Origin: JAWXUT01 sp044426075
Lineage (GTDB): Bacteria; Bacillota; Clostridia; Christensenellales; DTU072
DNA: 12,479 nt
NCBI GenBank assembly: GCA_044426075.1
Contig: JAWXUT010000048.1
Coordinates: 1 to 12,479 of the forward strand
Direction: 5' to 3'
The notes beneath the pieces are model-generated. The model was not told where the DNA came from, ran no database searches, and was given only the letters and a program-made list of their open reading frames with translations. Shown piece by piece: positions 6,193-12,479 of this stretch (position 1 is its first letter; every line of letters starts with the position of its first letter). The translations under genes and the position numbers were made by a program.

Positions 6193-7455
6193 TTATTTAA
6201 TGATATCTGTGCCGATATATTTAACTAGCGCTTCAGGAACAGTTACACTGCCGTCTGCATTTTGATAATTTTCAAGAATAGCTGCCACCGTTCTTCCAAC
6301 AGCAAGACCACTTCCGTTTAAGGTGTGAACAAAACGTAGTTTGCCATTTTCATCACGATACTTTATGTTTGCTCTGCGTGCTTGGAAATCTACAAAGTTG
6401 CTGCAACTGCTTATTTCAACATAGCGGTTGTATGAAGGCAACCAAACTTCTATGTCATATGTTTTTGCACTTGAGAAGCCAACATCACCACCACACAAAC
6501 ATACAACTCTGTATGGCAAGCCCAAAAGTTGCAATATTTTTTCTGCGTTTGCAGTAAGTGACTCTAATTCTGCCCAGCTGTTATCTGGGTGAGCAAACTT
6601 AACCAACTCAACTTTATTGAATTGATGTTGTCTTATTAATCCGCGTGTATCTCTACCCGCACTGCCCGCTTCTGCCCTAAAACAAGCTGTGTATGCGCAA
6701 TACTTAATTGGCAAATCGCTCTCTTTTAGGATTTCTGCACGGTGTAAATTTGTAACTGGCACTTCTGCGGTTGGAACCAAAAAGTAGTTTGTATTTGCAA
6801 TGGCAAACATATCTTCTTCAAACTTTGGCAATTGTCCTGTGCCGTACATACTATCTTTATTAACCATAAATGGTGGCAAAATTTCAGTATATCCGCTTTC
6901 CATATGAGTGTCTAACATCAAGTTGATAATCGCTCTTTCAAGCCTTGCGCCCAACCCTCTGTAAACTGTAAAACGCGCCCCTGTGATTTTTGCTGCGGTG
7001 CTAGCATCCAATATATTTAATGCCTCGCCAATGTCCCAGTGTGGTTTTGCCTCATAATCAAACACGCGTGGTGTGCCAAATTTGCGCAACTCCACATTGT
7101 CGCTATCGTCTTTACCAACTGGCACGCTGTCATCTATTAAGTTAGGAATAGTTAGCATAATTGCACTCAAACGTGCTTCAATTTCTGCAAGCCTTGTATC
7201 TAATGCCTTGATTTTTTCCCCACCGTTTTTAATCTCTGCTATAAGCTCAGAAGCATCCTCTTTGTTCCTTTTCATTTGGGCAACTTGCGCGCTTACGATG
7301 TTTTTTTGCGCCTTTAACGCCTCAACTTCTCTAATAGCGCTAAGTCTTTCAGCTGAAAGTTCCTTAACCTCTGATAAGTCTAATGACTTGTTTCTGTCCG
7401 CCATCTTCTTCTGTACATACTCAATGTTGTCACATACAAATTTTAAGTCTAGCAT
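6193..7455 (-). CDS. serS: Seryl-tRNA synthetase
   Basis: This 420-residue class II aminoacyl-tRNA synthetase charges tRNA-Ser with serine in the cytoplasm; the family also charges tRNA-Sec where selenocysteine is used. Residues about 25-105 form the long antiparallel coiled-coil arm that contacts tRNA-Ser, rich in Lys, Glu, Ala and Leu. The catalytic core follows: TAEVP (229-233), motif 2 with CFRAEAGSAGRDTRGLIR (258-275) and HQFNKVEL, CGGDVGFSSAKTYDIEVWLP (321-340), and motif 3 NGSGLAVGRTVAAILE (380-395). Length is typical. AAAGGAGA (7461-7468) precedes the ATG at proper distance. The 47-nt gap after prfB is too short for a T-box leader, so it is probably transcribed with secA-prfB. No anomaly is seen. 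Confidence 0.97.
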   Translation of the reverse strand: MLDLKFVCDNIEYVQKKMADRNKSLDLSEVKELSAERLSAIREVEALKAQKNIVSAQVAQMKRNKEDASELIAEIKNGGEKIKALDTRLAEIEARLSAIMLTIPNLIDDSVPVGKDDSDNVELRKFGTPRVFDYEAKPHWDIGEALNILDASTAAKITGARFTVYRGLGARLERAIINLMLDTHMESGYTEILPPFMVNKDSMYGTGQLPKFEEDMFAIANTNYFLVPTAEVPVTNLHRAEILKESDLPIKYCAYTACFRAEAGSAGRDTRGLIRQHQFNKVELVKFAHPDNSWAELESLTANAEKILQLLGLPYRVVCLCGGDVGFSSAKTYDIEVWLPSYNRYVEISSCSNFVDFQARRANIKYRDENGKLRFVHTLNGSGLAVGRTVAAILENYQNADGSVTVPEALVKYIGTDIIK

Positions 7456-7502
7456 ATTTTTCTCCTTTTGTTTGTGTATTTATATGCGTTTCCGCTGTCT
7501 TT

Positions 7503-8606
7503 TTAACCTCTACTTTTCACAAGATAATCTCTTATGAATAACTCTATATCTCCGTCCATAACAGATGCCACGTTTGTGTTTTCTGACCCAGTGCGGTGAT
7601 CTTTTACTAGCGTGTAAGGACAAAATACGTAACTGCGTATTTGACTGCCCCACTCAATTTTTTTGAGCTCGCCTTGTATGTCTTGCGCCTTTTGCAATTG
7701 CTCTTGCTCACGCCTCTCTGCAAGTTTTGACATAAGCATTTTCATTGCAGTATCTTTGTTTTGCATTTGACTGCGCTGATTCTGACACCACGTTACTATG
7801 CCCGTTGGCAAGTGCGTTATTCTTATAGCAGACTCCGTCTTGTTAACGTGTTGGCCTCCCGCACCACTACTTCTGCAAGTGTCAATGCGCAAATCCTCAC
7901 TGTTTATAATTATCTTATCATCTTCTACAATCTCGGGCATAACCTCTAACGAACAAAATGATGTGTGGCGCCTCTTGTTGCTGTCAAATGGGCTTATTCT
8001 AACTAGTCTGTGCACCCCTTTTTCAGCCTTTAGGAACCCATACGCGTTGTTTCCGTTAAGTTGGAAGGTAACACCTTTGATACCAGCTTCGTCTCCGTCT
8101 TGTTTATCAAGCTCGGTTATTGTGTAGCCTGCGCGTTGGGCATAACGTTTGTACATTCTGTATAACATATCCGCCCAATCTTGTGCTTCTGTGCCACCCG
8201 CACCCGCGTGCAAGGTTAAAATCGCATTGTGATTGTCATATTCACCAGTCAAAAGCGTTTCTAAAAATAACGACTCCGCATCTTTATCGAGTGTGTTAAG
8301 TAGGTTTTGTACTGTTAGCACTTCGTCTTCTTCGTCATACTCTTCAACTAGTGTCATTGTGTCGGTTATGTCATTTAGCCTAGATTCTAGTTGTGCTACG
8401 CTTTCCACCTTTTTTTCAAGTGTTGCAATAAGCTTGCTATCTTGCTGTGATTTTGTAACGTCTAGCCAGTATCCCTCTTGATGTTGGGCATCTTTTAGCT
8501 TATCTAGCTCCACTAAAACCGCTTCTAAATTAAGTGCAGCTCGGCTTGTTGCAACCGATTCTTTTAGCTTATTAAGATGTATTTTTTCATTGTAAAAATC
8601 TACCAT
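7503..8606 (-). CDS. prfB: Peptide chain release factor 2, without programmed frameshift
   Basis: RF2 recognises UAA and UGA stop codons and triggers peptide release on the ribosome. From ATG 8606 the protein has 367 residues, the normal RF2 length. The stop-codon-reading tripeptide SPF is at 205-207 (VRISPFDSN) and the catalytic GGQ at 250-252 (SGAGGQHVNKTES). The N-terminal coiled-coil region and HAGAGGTEAQDW (133-144) are typical. The reading frame is continuous. At codons 25-26, where E. coli has CUU followed by the in-frame UGA that needs a +1 shift, this gene has CTT (8532-8534) then AAT, so no autoregulatory frameshift exists. The start lies 1 nt after the secA stop. An upstream in-frame ATG at 8675 lies inside secA and would add 23 residues absent from RF2. 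The Shine-Dalgarno sequence is weak (GGAA), consistent with coupling to secA. Confidence 0.95.
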   Translation of the reverse strand: MVDFYNEKIHLNKLKESVATSRAALNLEAVLVELDKLKDAQHQEGYWLDVTKSQQDSKLIATLEKKVESVAQLESRLNDITDTMTLVEEYDEEDEVLTVQNLLNTLDKDAESLFLETLLTGEYDNHNAILTLHAGAGGTEAQDWADMLYRMYKRYAQRAGYTITELDKQDGDEAGIKGVTFQLNGNNAYGFLKAEKGVHRLVRISPFDSNKRRHTSFCSLEVMPEIVEDDKIIINSEDLRIDTCRSSGAGGQHVNKTESAIRITHLPTGIVTWCQNQRSQMQNKDTAMKMLMSKLAERREQEQLQKAQDIQGELKKIEWGSQIRSYVFCPYTLVKDHRTGSENTNVASVMDGDIELFIRDYLVKSRG

Positions 8607-8607
8607 G

Positions 8608-11280
8608 TTATTTTCCGCAACACTTTTTATACTTTTTGCCACTGCCACAAGGACATTTGTCATTTGGCCCAACATTTTTGTTTGGATTGTTGTTTACTAC
8701 TGTTTTGCGCCTCTCTTGCATTGCAGTGTGCGCGTTGATTCTTTCAACTATAGCTTCAACATTCATTTTGCTAAGTATTGATGCAGTTGAATTTCTTATA
8801 CTCTCAACCATTTCATCAAACATTACAAAACCTTCTCTGCGATATTCCATTACTGGGTCGCGTTGACCGTATCCACGCAAGCCAATGCCTTTACGCAATT
8901 GATCCATTGACTCAATGTGTTCCATCCAATGGCGGTCTACTTGGTTCAATAATACACTGCGCTCGGTTTCTAAAAAGTTGATGTTGTTATCTTTTGCAAA
9001 CGCCATCTTCTCTTCATACTGCCTTATAGCCTCATCGTAAACTGCATCTTCAACATCGTCATAACGCAAGTGTTTGCACAACTCTTCTGTTACAATTTCT
9101 GTATCCTTTTTAAGCAACTTAATTTCAAGTTGGCGATTTAAACTTGCATAGTCAATAGTGGTTTCGTCACCCGCTTCAAAATCGACAAATGCTGACACAA
9201 TTTCTTCACCAAGTGGCTTAATAAATGCCAAAATTTGGTCATGAACATCTTTTCCGCCCAAAACTTCGTTGCGTTGTGTGTAGATAAGTTGCCTTTGTTT
9301 ATTCATAACATCGTCAAAATTCAATACGATTTTACGGCGTTGGAACTGGCTCTCTTCACATCTTCTTTGTGCGGTTTCAATTTGCTTTGCTAACATTGCA
9401 GACTGGATGCAAGCGTCATCATCTTTGGTTAGTGTGCCAACTAAAGCGCCCAACTTTTCGCCTCCGAACAAACGCAATAAATCATCTTCAAATGACAAGT
9501 AGAAACAACTGCTTCCCTCATCGCCTTGTCTTCCGCTACGGCCGCGCAACTGGTTGTCAATTCGGCGTGACTCGTGACGCTCGGTGCCAATAACACGCAA
9601 TCCGCCCAAACTTTTAACTTCGGCTTTTTCTGCGTCGGTATCTTTTTTGAACATAGTCATTAACACCTCAAAACGCTCCCTTGCCCTAATTTCATCGGGT
9701 TCGGAAAGTGTGTTGTGTGCGCTTGCAATGGTAATTAATTCAGCAGAAAACCCTTCCGCCGCCATTTTTTGCTTTGTTTTAAACTCTGGATTGCCGCCAA
9801 GCAGAATATCTGTACCACGACCCGCCATATTTGTAGCTATTGTAACTGCGCCACGGCAACCAGCTTGAGCAATTATACTTGCTTCTTCTAAATGCTTTTT
9901 GGCGTTTAGCACGTTGTGTCTAACCCCCGCGCCGTTTAATAGGCGTGACAAAAATTCACTAGCTTCAACATTGGTTGTGCCCACTAGTACGGGCTGACCC
10001 AACTTGTGCGCTTCTTTTATATCTGCAATAATATTTTCGAACTTTACCTTCTTAGTTAAATAGACTTTGTCCGCTTCGTCTACACGGCTAACCGGAATAT
10101 TAGTTGGAATTGGCACTACATCTAGGCTGTAAATGCCACGGAACTCGTCTTCTTCTGTTATAGCAGTACCCGTCATGCCAGATAACTTTGCGTATAATCT
10201 AAAATAATTTTGGAATGTTATTGTAGCAATTGTGCGGTTTTCTTTTTTAACAACAACGTTTTCTTTTGCCTCAATCGCTTGGTGCAAGCCCGCGCTGTAT
10301 CTTCTGCCGCTCATCTTACGGCCAGTGTACTCGTCAACAATTATAATTTGCCCGTCTTCAACTATATAATCTTTATCCGCAGACATTATGAAGTTTGCGC
10401 GTAAACCAGAATTTATCTTTGTGGAAAGGTCTGCATTTTCTGCATCGCCCAAGTTTTCAAGATTAAAGTAGCGTTCTGCCTTTTCTATGCCATCTTCTGA
10501 CAAGAATATATGTTTATCCTTTTCATCAAGTGTGTAATCTTCTTCTTGAAGAGTGCGGATAAATCTGTTCACTTTAACATAAATATCGCCACTCTCACCC
10601 GCCGGAGCAGAAATAATAAGCGGTGTTCGCGCCTCATCGATTAAGATAGAGTCCACCTCATCAACAATTGCAAAATTGTGCCCGCGTTGAAGCACTCTTT
10701 TAAGTGTAGTTGCCATATTGTCACGCAAATAATCGAACCCAATTTCATTGTTTGTAGCATAAGTAATATCCGCGTCATACGCAGCTTTTTTATCTTCAAA
10801 AGACATACCGGGCACAACAACGCCAACCGTCATTCCTAAAAATTTATAAATTTTGCCCATCCACTCTGCGTCACGCTTAGCCAAGTAATCGTTAACAGTA
10901 ACAACGTGAACGCCCTTGCCCGAAAGTGCATTTAAATAAGCTGGCAAAGTAGCCACAAGCGTCTTACCCTCACCAGTGTGCATTTCAGCGATTCTGCCTT
11001 GGTGAAGAACAATACCACCCACAAGTTGCACATCAAAGTGGCGCATATTAAGCACACGCTTACTTGCCTCTCTTACAACCGCAAAGGCATCATTAAGCAA
11101 CTTATCAAGTGACTCACCACCTTTATATCTTGCACGAAGAATATCCGTTTGCCCCGCAAGTTCCACGTCATTTAGCGCAGAATACTTAGGTTCAAGAGCT
11201 GTAATTGCATCCGCAATAAGTTCAACTTTCTTTATTTGTCTTGTTTTTTCCTTTTGAAAAAATCTATCAAAGAATCCCAT
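8608..11280 (-). CDS. secA: Preprotein translocase ATPase SecA
   Basis: SecA is the motor that drives preproteins through SecYEG at the cytoplasmic membrane. The protein has 890 residues, full length. Visible parts are Walker A in MHTGEGKTLVA (TGEGKT at 102-107), the Walker B/DEAD-like IVDEVDSILIDEARTP (205-220), the preprotein-binding region, NBD2 with TNMAGRGTDILLGGNPEF and the arginine-rich GTERHESRRIDNQLRGRSGRQGD region, the helical scaffold with FDDVMNKQR, and the C-terminal SEC-C zinc motif CPCGSGKKYKKCC (876-888), which binds zinc and in characterised SecAs contacts SecB or ribosomes. AGAGGT (11287-11292) gives a good start. The first gene of the run, it is preceded by a promoter and a structured leader. 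A single secA is typical; whether another copy (secA2) exists cannot be seen here. Confidence 0.97.
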   Translation of the reverse strand: MGFFDRFFQKEKTRQIKKVELIADAITALEPKYSALNDVELAGQTDILRARYKGGESLDKLLNDAFAVVREASKRVLNMRHFDVQLVGGIVLHQGRIAEMHTGEGKTLVATLPAYLNALSGKGVHVVTVNDYLAKRDAEWMGKIYKFLGMTVGVVVPGMSFEDKKAAYDADITYATNNEIGFDYLRDNMATTLKRVLQRGHNFAIVDEVDSILIDEARTPLIISAPAGESGDIYVKVNRFIRTLQEEDYTLDEKDKHIFLSEDGIEKAERYFNLENLGDAENADLSTKINSGLRANFIMSADKDYIVEDGQIIIVDEYTGRKMSGRRYSAGLHQAIEAKENVVVKKENRTIATITFQNYFRLYAKLSGMTGTAITEEDEFRGIYSLDVVPIPTNIPVSRVDEADKVYLTKKVKFENIIADIKEAHKLGQPVLVGTTNVEASEFLSRLLNGAGVRHNVLNAKKHLEEASIIAQAGCRGAVTIATNMAGRGTDILLGGNPEFKTKQKMAAEGFSAELITIASAHNTLSEPDEIRARERFEVLMTMFKKDTDAEKAEVKSLGGLRVIGTERHESRRIDNQLRGRSGRQGDEGSSCFYLSFEDDLLRLFGGEKLGALVGTLTKDDDACIQSAMLAKQIETAQRRCEESQFQRRKIVLNFDDVMNKQRQLIYTQRNEVLGGKDVHDQILAFIKPLGEEIVSAFVDFEAGDETTIDYASLNRQLEIKLLKKDTEIVTEELCKHLRYDDVEDAVYDEAIRQYEEKMAFAKDNNINFLETERSVLLNQVDRHWMEHIESMDQLRKGIGLRGYGQRDPVMEYRREGFVMFDEMVESIRNSTASILSKMNVEAIVERINAHTAMQERRKTVVNNNPNKNVGPNDKCPCGSGKKYKKCCGK

Positions 11281-11294
11281 TAAAATACCTCTTT

Positions 11295-11358
11295 CTATAA
11301 TTGAAGCTAACTATTTATCTTTAACCATTATATTTTAAAGAAAAGGATAGCTTTATAG
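11295..11358 (-). promoter_or_regulatory. Potentially structured secA 5' leader (nested inverted repeats)
   Basis: Read on the minus strand, three nested pairings occur in order. CTATAA (11353-11358) pairs with TTATAG (11295-11300), AGCTA (11348-11352) with TAGCT (11305-11309), and TCTTTAA (11335-11341) with TTAAAGA (11318-11324) around a 10-nt loop. The 3' side ends just before the AGAGGT ribosome site, leaving it free. The whole is A/T-rich, and the outer helix exists only if transcription starts at or before about 11358. A regulatory role is inference. Confidence 0.35.
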
Positions 11359-11372
11359 ATTATATTGTACCA
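11359..11372 (-). promoter_or_regulatory. Extended -10 promoter for the secA operon
   Basis: The minus strand reads TGGTACAAT (11364-11372), an extended -10 element (TGn plus TACAAT). It overlaps a perfect TATAAT (11359-11364). No good TTGACA-like box is seen 16-18 nt upstream, which fits an extended -10 type. It lies about 80 nt before the secA ATG and downstream of the permease terminator, so it is the likely start of the secA-to-pflX transcript. Confidence 0.5.
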
Positions 11373-11510
11373 CAAATAAACCGCCTTGTGTAGGGATTTT
11401 TGTTAAATTTTAAAATTAAATCGCAGAAGGCGTGAAAAAACAGATATTACACCATTATTCATTATCCAATATTCATTCACCCGCAGGGTTCACTCCCCTT
11501 TCAATATATA
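11373..11510. other. AT-rich intergenic stretch with ATTCAT tract and small ACCC/GGGT hairpin
   Basis: No gene is seen. From 11452 to 11478 the plus strand repeats ATTCAT-like words (CATTATTCATTATCCAAT, then ATTCATTC). This is followed by a 4-bp hairpin, ACCC (11479-11482) and GGGT (11486-11489), with a GCA loop, flanked by TTCA on both sides. This layout resembles the sequence next to the terminator at 1181-1216. The remaining bases are unremarkable A/T-rich DNA. Confidence 0.5.
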
Positions 11511-11549
11511 AAACGCCGTTGTTTGTGTAACTGACAAACAACGGCGTTT
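11511..11549 (-). terminator. Strong intrinsic terminator downstream of the metal permease
   Basis: A perfect 16-bp stem, AAACGCCGTTGTTTGT (11511-11526) with its complement at 11534-11549, encloses a 7-nt loop GTAACTG. On the minus strand it continues GTTTTATATATTG. It lies about 115 nt after the permease stop and upstream of the secA promoter, so it insulates the secA operon from the permease gene. Confidence 0.85.
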
Positions 11550-11573
11550 AGTTTATATAATTTTATCCTCAAT

Positions 11574-11647
11574 TCGCGTAAGCGACTTTCATTTGCTTGC
11601 AAATTTCATTCCGTAGGAATTTCACTGGCACGGAGTGGCAATTTCAT
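11574..11647. repeat. Array of four tiny hairpins separated by TTTCAT-like spacers
   Basis: Four different short inverted repeats follow one another: TCGC-GTAA-GCGA (11574-11585), ATTTGC-TT-GCAAAT (11591-11604), ATTCC-GTA-GGAAT (11608-11620) and TGGCAC-GGA-GTGGCA (11626-11640, one G/G mismatch). TTTCAT, TTTCAT, TTTCAC and TTTCAT begin at 11587, 11604, 11620 and 11642, one after each hairpin. The arms differ in sequence but the spacer is kept, so the unit is structural rather than a sequence repeat. It lies in the 3' untranslated region of the permease gene. I have an impression of similar arrays in gut Clostridia genomes but cannot show it here. Confidence 0.65.
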
Positions 11648-11664
11648 TAAAAGGCTTGCTTTTT

Positions 11665-12479
11665 TTATGCGCGAGAAATACGTGCTTTTATTTTTGGGGC
11701 AAATCTGCGATACAAACTCCACAACACCAACACCCCAAATATGGATGCTATGACTATTTTGTAGATTGGTTCTTCGCAACCGGTAACAGTGTTTAATATG
11801 TTATCAAGACCGCTGTAGTTTGTAACTTCTATGATTAAATCTAAGATAAATCCAAAGAATACAGAACAAACGGCAACGCTTGAAAGATAGATTGCCATAA
11901 CTTTTTTGCCTAAATTTTTTGTAAGCATAGTTAAAGAAGCAACATTTGTAACGGGACCCGCAAACAAAAATACGAAGGCAGCACCAGGGCTCAATCCTTT
12001 AAGAACCAAAGCCACCGCAATTGGAATTGAGGCAGTTGAGCACACATACATAGGTATGCCAACAACAAGCATCAACAACATTTGCAACCAAGGATTAGAA
12101 AAATAGGTAAATACTTCGGTTGGAATAAGTGTAGTTATTAACGCCGCAATTACAATGCCTACAATGAAGTTTACAACAATTTCATCTAAGAAACCGCCAA
12201 AACCGTATGTGAAAATACTTGCAACCTTTTGCATAAATGTCTTTTTAGGAGCAGCTTCAGTCATTCCGCTAGTACAAGAACAACCCGTTGCTTCTGCTTC
12301 CATATCCGCGCAACATGAACAAGTTGGAGCTTTAGGTGCTTCTTCTTTAGTTCCGCAACAGCAATGCTCTTCTTCCACTTTTGCTTCTTCTTTAGTTCCG
12401 CAGCAGCAGTGTGTTTCTTCCACTTTTTCTTCTTCTTTATGGCTTCCGCAACAACAATGAGTTTCTTCCACTTTTGTTT
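11665..12479 (-). CDS. SO_0444/YraQ-type (DUF318) metal-efflux permease with Cys-rich linker (5' end outside window)
   Basis: The frame is open to the window edge and ends at TAA 11665-11667, giving about 271 visible residues. The C-terminal part is a permease domain with about five membrane helices. GIPMYVCSTASIPIAVALVLKGLSPGAAFVFLFAGPVTN (written here as key words: MYVCSTAS, LKGLSPGAAFVF, AGPVTN) is characteristic of the SO_0444 family of putative Cu/Zn efflux transporters. The VCSTAS cysteine lies in the membrane. Before it is a hydrophilic segment with about 14 cysteines: three HCCCG repeats, then CSCC and GCSC, likely metal-binding. Family members usually have a first permease half before a central Cys/His-rich loop; that half would lie to the right, so the GTG at 12471 inside a repeat is not the start. 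The metal is not proven. A strong terminator follows. Confidence 0.85.
   Translation of the reverse strand, partial: TKVEETHCCCGSHKEEEKVEETHCCCGTKEEAKVEEEHCCCGTKEEAPKAPTCSCCADMEAEATGCSCTSGMTEAAPKKTFMQKVASIFTYGFGGFLDEIVVNFIVGIVIAALITTLIPTEVFTYFSNPWLQMLLMLVVGIPMYVCSTASIPIAVALVLKGLSPGAAFVFLFAGPVTNVASLTMLTKNLGKKVMAIYLSSVAVCSVFFGFILDLIIEVTNYSGLDNILNTVTGCEEPIYKIVIASIFGVLVLWSLYRRFAPKIKARISRA
12337..12474 (-). repeat. Tandem 45-48 bp coding repeat (KVEEtHCCCG units)
   Basis: Three consecutive in-frame units encode KVEETHCCCGSHKEEE (12427-12474, 48 bp), KVEETHCCCGTKEEA (12382-12426, 45 bp) and KVEEEHCCCGTKEEA (12337-12381, 45 bp). Units 2 and 3 match at 40 of 45 bases. Bases 12475-12479 continue with a Thr codon before the Lys, so more units may lie outside the window. 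Such units can change copy number by slippage or recombination. Confidence 0.9.

Noticed and set aside
7456..7502. T-box leader or separate promoter for serS
   Set aside because: The gap is only 47 nt, with no room for a T-box and no recognisable -35/-10 pair; it holds the ribosome site only.
8233..8481. Ser-rich plus-strand open frame
   Set aside because: It is the antisense shadow of the acidic coiled-coil part of prfB; serine runs arise from complementing Glu/Asp codons.
8607..8675. Upstream ATG extending prfB by 23 residues into secA
   Set aside because: The added residues translate the secA SEC-C coding region in another frame and exceed normal RF2 length; ATG 8606 gives the family length.
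11311..11328. Five-codon leader ORF (MVKDK) before secA
   Set aside because: No Shine-Dalgarno sequence precedes it and such short ORFs are expected by chance in AT-rich leaders.
11574..11647. CRISPR array
   Set aside because: Units are 16-22 nt apart with no common repeat of CRISPR length and no cas genes; the conserved part is only about six bases.
12469..12471. GTG at 12471 as the true start of the permease
   Set aside because: It falls inside a repeat unit and the frame remains open to the window edge; family members have a further permease half upstream.

Overview
This AT-rich window looks like chromosome from a low-GC, Clostridia-like member of the Bacillota, plausibly an uncultured gut lineage. 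The evidence is the AAGGAG/GGAGG-type ribosome sites, a secreted lipoprotein with a PrsA-like foldase domain, a SecA ending in an SEC-C zinc motif, and the gene content. The exact taxon is inference. The layout is mostly ordinary: I see no phage, transposon, CRISPR, toxin-antitoxin or recognisable defence genes, and no tRNA or rRNA.

Left end, + strand (1-1121): the tail of an OppD/DppD-type peptide-transporter ATPase overlaps by ATGA with a complete OppF/DppF-type ATPase. The rest of the importer lies left of the window. A perfect 36-nt palindrome (1181-1216) acts as terminator between oppF and the convergent minus-strand genes.

Minus strand, 1235-3505: a 756-residue, very acidic predicted lipoprotein. 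It resembles SurA/PrsA-type peptidyl-prolyl isomerases and carries a Cys-rich insertion in the isomerase domain. It has its own consensus promoter (TTGAAA, 17 nt, TATAAT).

Minus strand, 11280 down to 3749: a tightly packed run of six genes: secA, prfB (RF2), serS, an unrecognised 237-residue membrane protein, a DUF1624/HGSNAT-like membrane acyltransferase, and a pflX-type radical SAM gene. Junctions are 1 nt, 47 nt, 2 nt, an overlap (11 or 47 nt depending on the start) and a 1-nt overlap. They are probably one transcript from an extended -10 promoter near 11364-11372, with a leader that can fold into nested helices. The first three genes serve protein export and translation; the last three are poorly characterised and may ride on housekeeping expression or be linked to envelope biology.

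Right end, minus strand (11665-12479): the C-terminal half of an SO_0444/YraQ-type (DUF318) metal-efflux permease, cut by the window edge. It is preceded by a strongly Cys-rich hydrophilic segment with three tandem HCCCG repeats. Its 3' region holds an array of tiny dissimilar hairpins separated by TTTCAT-like spacers, then a strong 16-bp terminator. The intergenic DNA flanking the central block at both ends shares a composition of strong terminator, short ACCC/GGGT hairpin and ATTCAT-rich tract.

The points most worth a second look are the HCCCG repeat linker, the hairpin array, the Cys insertion in the foldase, and the uncharacterised trio downstream of serS. I found no clearly new multi-gene system.
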